Positions 16,999-24,944 of a stretch of DNA of 64,000 nucleotides are shown here, piece after piece. The DNA comes from Bacteroidales bacterium (GTDB lineage: Bacteria > Bacteroidota > Bacteroidia > Bacteroidales > Muribaculaceae), in assembly GCA_022009815.1 (NCBI GenBank), contig CP091725.1, positions 496,001 to 560,000 of the forward strand, in the 5' to 3' direction. Within the stretch, counting starts at the first letter, position 1. Each line of letters begins with the position of its first letter. A model generated the notes under the pieces. The model saw only the letters and a program-made list of their open reading frames with translations, did not search any database and was not told where the DNA came from. A program made the position numbers and the translations under genes.

Positions 16999-18004
16999 AT
17001 GCAAAATTTTTATTTCATCGGCATAGATGTCTCGAAAAAGAAACTGGACATCTGTGTAATGTCAAATTCAAAGGTCCTCAAAGAGGAACAAGTAAGTAAT
17101 CACCCGCAGGCCATCGCCACTGTGATAGCCGGCATAAAAAGAAGAACTGAGCATGAGCAACGACTGTTTCATCATCTGCGCGGAGCACACCGGCCAGTAC
17201 ACATATCCACTGATATGTGCCTGCAAGTCGGTAGGTAGCAAGCTGTGGCTTGAAAACGCCTCGCAGATAAAAATACTGTTCCGGCGTAACACGCGGTAAA
17301 AAAATGACAAAGTGGACGCCCGCCGCATTGCCGAGTATGCCATGCGCTTCTTCGATAAAGCCAAGCCCTACCAGCGTCCTGCAGAGGAACTTATGCGCCT
17401 CAAGCAGCTGGAGGCGGAGCGCTCGCTCTACCTTACGGATATGGCGAAATACAAAGCGCAGCTGTCAGACCAGGAAGGCTTCATGGAGGATAAAATCTTC
17501 AAGCGCAAGGCAAAGCGTCTGAAGGAGATGATCAAGTCTCTTGAAAAGACGTTGAAAGAGATTGCCCAAGAGATGGCTGATGTCATCGATTCTTCGGAAG
17601 AGCTATCCCGACAGATGAGATTGCTTAAGTCTGTGGAAGGCGTCGGACCGGTTGTCGCTATGAACATGATTATAGCTACTGAAGCCTTTACACGCTTCGA
17701 CAATCCCAGACAGTTCAACTGTTACGTCGGAGTCGCTCCATTCGCATACACATCCGGCTCGAGCCAACACTCTCGAAACAGAGTGTCTCAACGGGCCGTA
17801 AAATACACAAAATGCCTCCTTCACATGGCTGCCGTGGCGATTGCCCATAAGAAGACAGGCGATCTGAAAACATATTTTGAAAGAAAAGTCGCCGAAGGAA
17901 AAAACAAAATGACCGTATTAAACGCAGTGCGAGCCAAGCTCGTGGCTAGAATGTTCGCCGTAATCAGAAATAATCGAGTTTATCAACCTATTTTATCAGT
18001 TTAG
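16999..18004 (+). pseudogene. IS110-family transposase (frame breaks)
   Basis: N-terminal DEDD (RuvC-like) start FYFIGIDVSKKKLDICV with the first Asp; C-terminal Transposase_20 region LKSVEGVGPVVAMNMII, FDNPRQFNCYVGVAPF and TSGSSQHS with the catalytic-type serine. Between about 17130 and 17310 the frame changes several times at A runs (corrected text CSGVTRGKNDKVDARRIAEYA). About 335 aa if repaired. Start at ATG 16999; an earlier GTG/TTG at 16978 gives seven more residues. Either a dead copy or base-calling errors. Confidence 0.75.
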
Positions 18005-18025
18005 GCTTGCACAAATCATAAAAAT

Positions 18026-19223
18026 ATGAATATAAATGGAAAAACAACATCGGCTGAAATATTCACCGATAATATAGAGCAGTCAGCTCTCGACTGGATA
18101 ACTGAACTGTGCGATCATCCGGCAATGGAGGGTGTGCCCATCGTGCAAATGCCCGACGTTCACGCCGGGAGTTCATGCAATGTAGGCACAGCCTATCCAA
18201 TCGGAATGTATGTCAATCCTGACCATGTAGGAGTTGACATTGGTTGTACCATTTCCATGCACCGACTTTCGTTTGCTATCAACCCCAATGACTTTCCGTT
18301 GCTCGACCATCGCATCCGCGAGGTAATTCCGACAGGCACGGATATTTGCCAAAAGAACTCACTCAATGAAAAAGAATTGTTCCGCTTTCTGAACTCACAG
18401 TATCAGAAGGCCCGTTCGGCTACCCCTGACCTTATCAATGAGGCTCCTCGCATTGATGGACGTTTCATCACCGACTTCTGCCGTCGCATAAAACTTCAGG
18501 AAGGTATTTTCTACAAAAGTCTCGGAACACTCGGGGGTGGCAATCATTTCATAGAATATGGAGAAGACTCCGAATTAGGCGACGGATGGCTGACTATTCA
18601 CTGTGGGTCTCGAAATCTCGGAGTCAAAGTTGCCAATCACTGGCGAAATATTGCACAGAATCCCAAACGAGCGAAATACATCGGCTATCTTTGGGGAGAT
18701 GCGCTGCGCGGCTATCTATCGGATATGATTATAGCCCAGGCATACGCTCTTTAATCATCAGATAATTCGCGACCGTATTTTCGCCATACTCAAAAAACTG
18801 TGCAAGGCCAAATGCACCGAATCAATCTTTACCACTCACAATTATATATCGGTAACGGACGACGTGCCTATGTTACGCAAAGGTGCGATTGATGCTTCCG
18901 AGGGTCGTAAAGTGGCAATCCCGTTCAATATGCGCGACGGCATTGCTATCTGTATAGGGAAAGGTAATGAGCAGTGGTTCAATACCGCTCCGCATGGTGC
19001 AGGACGCATAATGAGCCGAGCCCAAGCAAAAAAGCAAATATCGTTGAACGAATTTGAGAATTCAATGGCAGGCATCTATTCATCATCAGTATGTGCCGGT
19101 ACTCTTGATGAATCCCCGATGGCATACAAACCAACTGGGGAGATACTCGAACTTATCCGGCCGACAGTCGAGGTCATCGCTATGATAAAACCTAAACTTA
19201 ACATCAAAGACAACGGAGAATGA
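18026..19223 (+). CDS. rtcB2: RtcB2-type RNA ligase (frame break)
   Basis: About 399 aa after removing one T at about 18752 (AQAYAL then NHQIIRDRIFAILK). Active-site blocks: QMPDVHAGSS, GVDIGC, LGGGNHFIE, HCGSRNLGV, HNYISV and PHGAGRIMSR (guanylylated His). Only distantly similar to the copy at 9070-10323. The stop overlaps the ATG of prfH by 4 bp. In E. coli an RtcB2-PrfH pair repairs ribosomes cut in the decoding centre by colicin E3-type nucleases; the same gene order here argues for the same job. The IS110 right end stops about 20 bp upstream, so its promoter has been displaced. Confidence 0.85.
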
Positions 19224-19824
19224 AAAAATATATACAGATTACAGCCGGACGGGGTCCGGTGGAATGTGCCCGAGCCGTCACGCTCGTTGCCCGCGAATTG
19301 CTAAAGGCTTTCCCATCGCTGCAACTCGCCGACTGTGAGCCTCACAATCAGGCGCATGGGTGCTTCATGTCAATGACATTCGCCACGGAAGAATCAATCC
19401 ACCAGCCTGTTATTGACGAGTGGCAAGGCACGATACTTTGGCGTTCAACCAAGAATCCCTATCGTCCGGGACACAAACGCAGCAACTGGTTTGTAGGCGT
19501 CAACTTCTTCGATGAAGTGTCGCTTCCGCAGATTGATGAATCTGACATTATTTATGAAACCTGTCGATCGGGAGGCAAGGGCGGTCAGAATGTCAACAAA
19601 GTCGAGACAGCAGTGCGAGCAATTCATACCCCAACCGGACTATCAGTTAAATGCTCTGATGAACGCACCCAATCGCAGAATAAGGCTCTTGCAAGAGAAC
19701 GCCTTCTATTAAACTCCGCCAACAGAACGATAAAACGTTAGCAGTTTCTCAATCTCGCCAATGGAGTAACCATGATAATCTGAAACGTGGTAATCCTGTC
19801 AAAAAATTCTCGGGTTCATTATGA
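19220..19824 (+). CDS. prfH: Peptide chain release factor homolog PrfH (frame break)
   Basis: GGQ peptidyl-hydrolysis motif in SGGKGGQNVNKVETAVRA (about residues 116-130). No codon-recognition domain at the N-terminus, as in PrfH. The first frame stops at 19741, but one missing A in LLLK (about 19712) restores the release-factor ending: WSNHDNLKRGNPVKKFSG to the stop at 19822-19824, about 201 aa. PrfH releases peptides from ribosomes stalled by decoding-centre damage so that RtcB2 can seal the rRNA. Coupled to rtcB2 by a 4-bp overlap. Confidence 0.85.
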
Positions 19825-19881
19825 AATTTGATACTGTATAGCATTTTGATACAACCTGTCTTTAATTTTGCATCGTATAAC

Positions 19882-20372
19882 AAAGTAACCGACGATTGAA
19901 TTGTGGGCGAGCTTGCTCTTGCGACCGTCACGACGGCCACCTTTAAGAAGGTAAGCCTGAAACTTCTTGCAGAAGTCCTCATTGATTTTTGCGAGGGTAA
20001 ATGTACCGTCGCAAAAATCATAGAAGTGCTGATAGACAATCTTCCACTTCTGGTATTTCTTGAAACACTTCTTGCGGAAGTATTCCAGAAAATCGATGCG
20101 GAGCTTCTCTTTATCGAGGAAGCCGAACTGCTCGTTGAGCAACTGCTCAAAGCGGCGACAGCGGATAGCCTCCGCTTTTTCCATCATGGAGGCGTTGAAC
20201 TCTCGTTCACGGGCATTAGCAGGATGTCCGTAGAGGTAGATTCCCAGTCCCTCTCGGCGGCTGAGCCTGTTGGTGTGAGGATTTCGGATCTGGGGATAGA
20301 AGTCGAGGTAGAGCGAATGCGGTCGCCCGATATTTCTTTTTTACGAAGGAAAACTTTAGTGCAGGTATTCAT
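19882..20372 (-). pseudogene. Truncated tyrosine recombinase (N-terminal part)
   Basis: Homologous to the N-terminal 180 residues of the intact integrase at 47220-48326: arm-binding domain (STLYLDFYPQIRNPHT) and SAM-like core-binding domain (MMEKAEAIRCRRFEQLLNEQ, then FRKKCFKKYQKWKIVYQHF). One frame break near 20310. The similarity stops after NSIVGYF, so the whole catalytic domain with the R-H-R-Y tetrad is missing. The break point lies within 60 bp of the prfH stop and marks the edge of an old element remnant. Confidence 0.75.
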
Positions 20373-20400
20373 TGTATCTTGAAAGAGTTAAAAGTTTGAC

Positions 20401-20428
20401 GCAAAGTTCGGTAGTGTTTGCATGGTGG
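20401..20428 (-). promoter_or_regulatory. Promoter module CCACCAT-N3-AACAC-N8-TTTGC, copy 1
   Basis: Minus-strand element 28 bp long ending in TTTGC, 29 bp before the start of the truncated integrase. The same module with identical spacing is at 39434-39461 and 48363-48390. Here the ATGGTGG also pairs with CCACCAT (20436-20442) to form a small inverted repeat. Confidence 0.6.
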
Positions 20429-20464
20429 AATCAGCCACCATCGCACCACTATAGCCGGATTCGG

Positions 20465-21356
20465 CTAAATCGTAGGTGGCGCAAGCAAATCATCCAGTTC
20501 TTTGCGGGAGAGATAGGTAAACTTGCCTCTCTTGGTACGGGTTATCTTGTATGTCTTGACATAGTGATAGAGCTGGTCTCTTGTCATGCCAAACTTTGCC
20601 ATAGCCTCGGCAATCGTGTATTCAGCCGGAGGTTCAGGCTCTGCCACGACTTTAGCCACATCAAAATGATTCTTTGAATAGCGAACTTCTTTACCGACTT
20701 TAGTTTTCGGAATTCCTTCCTTGGAAGCAAGGTTGTATATGGCTGATAGTGTCATTCCGAATTTCTCTTGGATTTCAGCTACAGTGTGCCACTCTGTGAT
20801 TCCCTCCGGAGTTGGTTTCTTTGCAAATGCCCGGTCAACATGGGCTTTGCTCCACATGTTTCCCACGATACACGGTCTTTGGGATTTTCTTTTCTTTACA
20901 GACTTTCCAAAACCAGCCGTTAGATACCTGATATTTGTCAAGAACTTCCTGTGTAGTGTAAAACTCAGAAATTGGTGTTTCCTCTCGTGCAATGGTTGTC
21001 CGTTCCGTCGCAGCGAATAGAGTGTCAATATCGCTTCGCTTGACAAGGGTCTTACGGTTGAGTTTCCATGCCTTGATTACACCTTTATTGATATAGATGT
21101 AAAAGGTCTTATAGCAAAGACCAAGATACTGAGCTGCCTGACGGGGAGTGAGAAATTCTTTCTCGTCAATTTCTTTCATCCCGGTCTGAACTCGACGCAC
21201 CTCTTCTTTGCACCGTTCCATTTTCTCTTTGCGCTTTCTATCCTTATAGGCATGTTCAGCGCATCGTTTGGAACAGTACGCAGTCTGAGTAGTCCGGGCA
21301 ATGAAGTTTTTTCCGCACCACTGACAGACTTTTTCAATTTGAATGTTACTGCTCAT
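20465..21356 (-). CDS. Zn-finger plus multi-HTH protein, copy 1 (frame break)
   Basis: About 296 aa. N-terminal zinc finger CQWCGKNF...YCSKRCAEHA, followed by repeated MerR/excisionase-type HTH units: EFLTPRQAAQYLGLCYKTFY, EFYTTQEVLDKYQVSNGWFW, EWHTVAEIQEKFGMTLSAIY and EYTIAEAMAKFGMTRDQLYHY. The frame changes near 20850 (RGKH to WSKAHVDRAF). Start at ATG 21356 matches the start of the homolog at 49324. Partner of the integrase lying downstream. Probably an architectural factor or directionality factor binding several sites at once; see the 10-bp iterons upstream. Confidence 0.7.
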
Positions 21357-21378
21357 ACTGGCTTTATATAAGTGGTTA

Positions 21379-21440
21379 TTTCGCCAATTATTTCGCCAAA
21401 AGCGTGTATGGGCGTGTATCGACGTGTACTGACGTGTAAA
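21379..21440. repeat. 10-bp iterons upstream of HTH copy 1
   Basis: Two TTTCGCCAA units, then four exact-period 10-mers at 21401, 21411, 21421 and 21431: AGCGTGTATG, GGCGTGTATC, GACGTGTACT, GACGTGTAAA. They begin about 20 bp upstream of the HTH gene. A matching set lies at 49361-49390. Confidence 0.65.
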
Positions 21441-21524
21441 TCCTCCATCACTTATCTCGCGCTTTCGGTCCCGGTCGATGGCGAAATACAATCGGGATAC
21501 AAGAATGGGCGAAAAAGGGGTCAG

Positions 21525-21608
21525 AATCCGTTAAAATCCGTCAGTAAGGGTATGAAAAAAGCGTGCTGTAAAGCACGCTGTACTAATGGATTGTGACGGA
21601 TTGTGACA
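21525..21608. other. Element end: paired 10-bp repeats around a hairpin (copy 1)
   Basis: Left: two AATCCGT at 10-bp spacing (21525, 21535). Centre: AGCGTGCT/AGCACGCT hairpin (21560-21579) with a run of six A before it. Right: GGATTGTGAC twice at 10-bp spacing (21589-21608), partly an inversion of the left pair. The same plan, with other bases, is found at 49476-49550. Probable recombination or attachment region of the integrase family. Confidence 0.5.
21555..21579 (-). terminator. Hairpin with T-run (minus strand)
   Basis: Perfect 8-bp stem AGCGTGCT/AGCACGCT, loop of four, followed on the minus strand by six T. Shape of an intrinsic terminator, though no gene is evident upstream on that strand within 600 bp. 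Confidence 0.45.
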
Positions 21609-22194
21609 ATTACGTCATTTGCCAACGCAGCATATTTACATCACTGATTATCAGTGACTATTCATTTTAATCGGTACAACCTCCGTTTTAACAAGTACAC
21701 AGAATGTAGGGACAAATGCAAATCATTGTATTTCATAGCTTTGCATATACGTGTTGTACCGTTTCTTTTCAACTCTTTTGTGGAATGTCCGCTATCAGAT
21801 ACAATGTATTGAGCGATAGGACATTTCCGCAGGTATGTTACAGGACGCTTGTTGAATACAAAGGTAGTGCTTTCTTGGGATTTCGGTGGCTTGCGGTGTG
21901 GTTTTTGTTTCTTGAAGGGTGTTGGATGGCCGAGAATTGTTCATAAGACCAGAAAACTTTGTAGGATTTATATTTGATTCGCTTGAAAAAGTGTAGTGAA
22001 ATGGGTTATATTCGTTGGAAAAAGTGTAATGATGTTGAATTATTCGCTTGAAAAAGTGTAATTGCCTCCGTTTGTTCACAATGGAAAATGTTTGTATGCC
22101 CTAATAGGAACACTTGTATTCCGCTAACAACTATTATAGCCTATCGGGTATAATCTTGCTTATTATATCAATATTATACCCGAAACGGTATAAA
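21609..22194. other. Gene-free stretch with three direct repeats
   Basis: No convincing gene; the short frames here have no known family. It contains three near-identical 20-bp repeats described separately (21977-22062) and AT-rich sequence. Probably the non-coding end of a mobile element. Confidence 0.5.
21977..22062. repeat. Three direct repeats of about 20 bp
   Basis: ATTCGCTTGAAAAAGTGTA at 21977, a variant ATTCGTTGGAAAAAGTGTA at 22010, and ATTCGCTTGAAAAAGTGTA at 22042. Spacing of 33 and 32 bp, about three helical turns, places them on one face of the DNA. Suggests arm-type integrase sites or binding sites for a regulator. Confidence 0.6.
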
Positions 22195-22997
22195 TCAATA
22201 TATTCGACAGAACTCCATGATATCGAGCATTTGATATAGTATTCCATCAATGGCAGAATGCCAACTTTGATGAAAATGGCTATAATACCAATGGCTTATC
22301 GGATGGTTGTCGATTTTGAGATGCAACAGAAGTATATCCATCATTTTCCGTTCAAATTGTATATCCTCAATCAATGAAGGATCGTTTACAGCCCATTGTC
22401 TAAGATTACTTTTTGAGAATAATTCACAATGTGAAGGTGCCGTATGTGTAACAATCGTATCAATCAGGAAACTAGCACGGATGGCATCCATCTTATTTGG
22501 GTCGTAAACAGGAACTTCATTCTGCTAATATAAATTGCGAGAAATATCATTTTCTTGCAAATCATTGAGATGAAGTCTGTATTTTCGTTTATTCCATTCA
22601 TTTATGCGATAGATACGGTCGAGATAGCTCCACCGACACAAAGGATAGTATAATTACAGGCTTGTAGAATGGCATAATCGGGAACGGCAATAAAGCGTTT
22701 GAAGTTGAACAATGAGCCATCGAAATAAGCAGGATTATCATGATTGCCACGCACAAATACAATCCAATTGTTGGCTTGATTCATTCTCTTGGCATTTCGT
22801 CTAATCATTTGCTCATAGTATTCTTTCTTTTCAAAGCCAAAACCACAATCCCCAGCAACAATCAATAGGGTGTCCGTCAACTTATATTGAATGCAGAGTT
22901 TGAACACTAACTGATTAAAGTCTCCATGAATATCCCCCGAAACAATGATTGTCTTGGCTTCGGGAAAAGATAGTGAGAATGCGTTGCTATAATTCAT
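22195..22997 (-). pseudogene. Metallophosphoesterase, broken
   Basis: Reads SGDIHGDFNQLVFKL, LIVAGDCGFGF, VRGNHDNPAYF and GGAIS, the metal-binding blocks of calcineurin-type phosphatases of the kind often carried on Bacteroidales elements. The frame changes near 22615; the continuation RINEWNKRKYRLHLNDLQEN ends at a TAG where homologs I remember have Trp (NLYWQNEVP), then goes on (QNEVPVYDPNKMDAIRASF) to 22195 with a VTHTAPSHCE histidine block. One frame break plus one in-frame stop suggest real decay, though errors are possible. Confidence 0.65.
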
Positions 22998-23031
22998 CTT
23001 ATGTTCCTGTTAATAGTACTTATAGATAGAA

Positions 23032-24429
23032 TTAATCTTCGCCAAACAACCCTTTTTCTTTCCACACCTTGATTTCCTTGTCAAAATCAGAAAGATATTC
23101 TTTGTCTTGAATCAAGCGGAATTTGTCGTATTCAGCGTATGCTTTTTCTTTCGCTTGTTCTGCGGAAATAGTTCCAGCATTATTCAAGGTGTCATATTTG
23201 TATAAAGCCAAGAACTCATCCAATTGTTTTTTCCAGTCTGCCATCGTGGTAATAATCTGTCGTTCTGCACGAAGTTCCGCAAAATCAAGGAATGCAGTTG
23301 ATAGATGATTTAAGGCAGAGGCTTCCTTGTCGGACAAGTAGTTTTTGGCAACTATTGTGTCTGACTTTTGAACTCTGCCATCAGGTGCATTTTTCCAAGT
23401 GGTAAGTCCTATGTGAGGCATTTTGGTATCTGCTCTTGAATATACGATTTCAGCAGCCGTTTGATGGGTAACAGCCCAATGCATCATATTCTGTACCATT
23501 TTGAAAAACAGTTGGGTCGTTTCAGATTTGGGGTCATAATCGGCACTACATTCGGCATATACATCAGTGATTTTTTGATAATATCGGCGTTCTGAAGCAC
23601 GTATTTCCCGGATGCGTTCTAATAAATCATCAAAATAATCTTTGCCAAAATGTTTTCCTTGTTTCAATCGTTCATCATCTAACACGAATCCTTTGATTAT
23701 CATTTCTTTCAAAACAGATGTCGCCCAAATTCTGAATTGAGTGGCTTGGTAACTGTTCACACGATAGCCTACGGCAATGATTGCATCCAAATTATAGAAC
23801 AATGGTGTCCGTTCTACGTCTCGTTCTCCTTCTGATTGAACTATCCCAATTTTTCGGATAGTTGCCTCTTTGGTAAGCTCGCCTGATTCATAAATCTGCC
23901 CAAGATGATAGTTGATAGTGCGCACATCTACTCCAAACAAATCAGCCATACGCTTTTGTGACATCCAAAAAGTTTCACTGTTGAAAATAACTTCAATTCG
24001 TGTCTCTCCTTGCTTTGTTTTGTAGAGTAAAATATTGGATGATAGGCTATGGCTAAGCAATTCAGTAGTAGGTGTCTCCTGTCTGAAATATTCTCTTGCC
24101 ATTTGTACTTGTGGCTTTTTGCCATCGGCATTTTCTGCAATTATCAGACAAGCCATGCGTGATAAATGTATATTTTCTACTTTTCGGATTGAGCCGGAGC
24201 CTAATTTGACCATTTCAACCATATGGTTGAAATGGTCGGCTATATTAAGTCTTTTATGACTGGCTATCGCAATAGCCTTGTTTATGGTGCGTGTAAATTT
24301 TTGATAGGTACTATAGCCTAATGCAACGCACAAATCACGAGAAGTCCAATACTCTGAACCGCTTTCATTTTGCTTTTTTATCTGCTCAAAATCAGAGCGG
24401 ATAGGGGATATGTTATTTTCTTCAATCAT
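23032..24429 (-). CDS. DinD-like/RhuM fusion protein
   Basis: 465 aa. N-terminal about 130 residues resemble DinD/BRO-type proteins: EYWTSRDLCVALGYSTYQKF and IRKVENIHLSRMACLIIAENADGKKPQVQMAREYF. The remainder is RhuM family: ETFWMSQKRMADLFGVDVRTINYHL, NLDAIIAVGYRVNSYQATQFRIWA, HWAVTHQTAAEIVYSRAD. RhuM genes are frequent companions of type I restriction operons; their biochemical activity is not known. The fusion of both modules in one chain is noted. Next gene downstream is the phosphoesterase remnant. Confidence 0.8.
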   Translation of the reverse strand: MIEENNISPIRSDFEQIKKQNESGSEYWTSRDLCVALGYSTYQKFTRTINKAIAIASHKRLNIADHFNHMVEMVKLGSGSIRKVENIHLSRMACLIIAENADGKKPQVQMAREYFRQETPTTELLSHSLSSNILLYKTKQGETRIEVIFNSETFWMSQKRMADLFGVDVRTINYHLGQIYESGELTKEATIRKIGIVQSEGERDVERTPLFYNLDAIIAVGYRVNSYQATQFRIWATSVLKEMIIKGFVLDDERLKQGKHFGKDYFDDLLERIREIRASERRYYQKITDVYAECSADYDPKSETTQLFFKMVQNMMHWAVTHQTAAEIVYSRADTKMPHIGLTTWKNAPDGRVQKSDTIVAKNYLSDKEASALNHLSTAFLDFAELRAERQIITTMADWKKQLDEFLALYKYDTLNNAGTISAEQAKEKAYAEYDKFRLIQDKEYLSDFDKEIKVWKEKGLFGED

Positions 24430-24457
24430 CCTTAGTACATTTTAGAATTGCGAAAGC

Positions 24458-24889
24458 TTACTTATATAAATCCGGTCTCAATTCTTTATCATGCTTCCTG
24501 ATAATTTCTTCCATAAGAGAGCCTTTCGGAACTATTTCATAGGAATAGGCTCTTTCAAATGCTTGTCGTCCGGCATCTGTCATAAGCCCAAGCCCTCGGT
24601 CTTCAAGATTTATACAGCGTTCTTTGTTTAATTCAGTCCAATGACTTCTTTTTCGACGAGGTGAAAGCCGTTGTACAAGACGTCCGTCAGGTAATTTCTT
24701 TATAGTTGAATCAATCCACCCGAAGCATAATGCTTCCTCAACGACCTCAATGTATGGAATACATTTGTATGTAGGCTGTTTAGAGCGTGAAGTGATAACC
24801 CAACACGATTTCGCTTGGTTGTGGTTAGCCTTCAGCCAATTTCTCAGCTCGATGCGGTCTGTGAAGTCCAGTAGATTGATAATTTCCAT
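24458..24889 (-). CDS. YdeI/OmpD-associated family protein
   Basis: 143 aa. Conserved pattern LRNWLKANHNQAKSCWV, YIEVVEEALCFGWIDSTIKKL and RLSPRRKRSHWTELNKER, characteristic of the YdeI family (bacteriocin-resistance or OmpD-associated). Biochemical role unknown. It lies between hsdR and the RhuM fusion, same direction, 55 bp after hsdR. Confidence 0.8.
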   Translation of the reverse strand: MEIINLLDFTDRIELRNWLKANHNQAKSCWVITSRSKQPTYKCIPYIEVVEEALCFGWIDSTIKKLPDGRLVQRLSPRRKRSHWTELNKERCINLEDRGLGLMTDAGRQAFERAYSYEIVPKGSLMEEIIRKHDKELRPDLYK

Positions 24890-24944
24890 ATTACTCGTAA
24901 TTCAAATTATATGTTATAGTGCATCCGATTATACAAATATTTAT

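Larger units (their letters stand above)
16780..18025 (+). mobile_element. IS110-family insertion sequence
   Basis: Contains an IS110 transposase read rightward, a 200-bp non-coding left part and a very short right part ending at the RtcB2 start. Ends are approximate: IS110 elements lack clear terminal inverted repeats, and the left end lies between 16751 and about 16850. The non-coding left part has small stems, e.g. TCTCCG/CGGAGA (16891-16913) and ACGAG/CTCGT (16960-16978), as expected of the bridge RNA that guides IS110 recombinases. Confidence 0.65.

Noticed and set aside
21401..21440. The 10-bp repeats as a small CRISPR array
   Set aside because: Units are far too short with no spacers; they are iterons.
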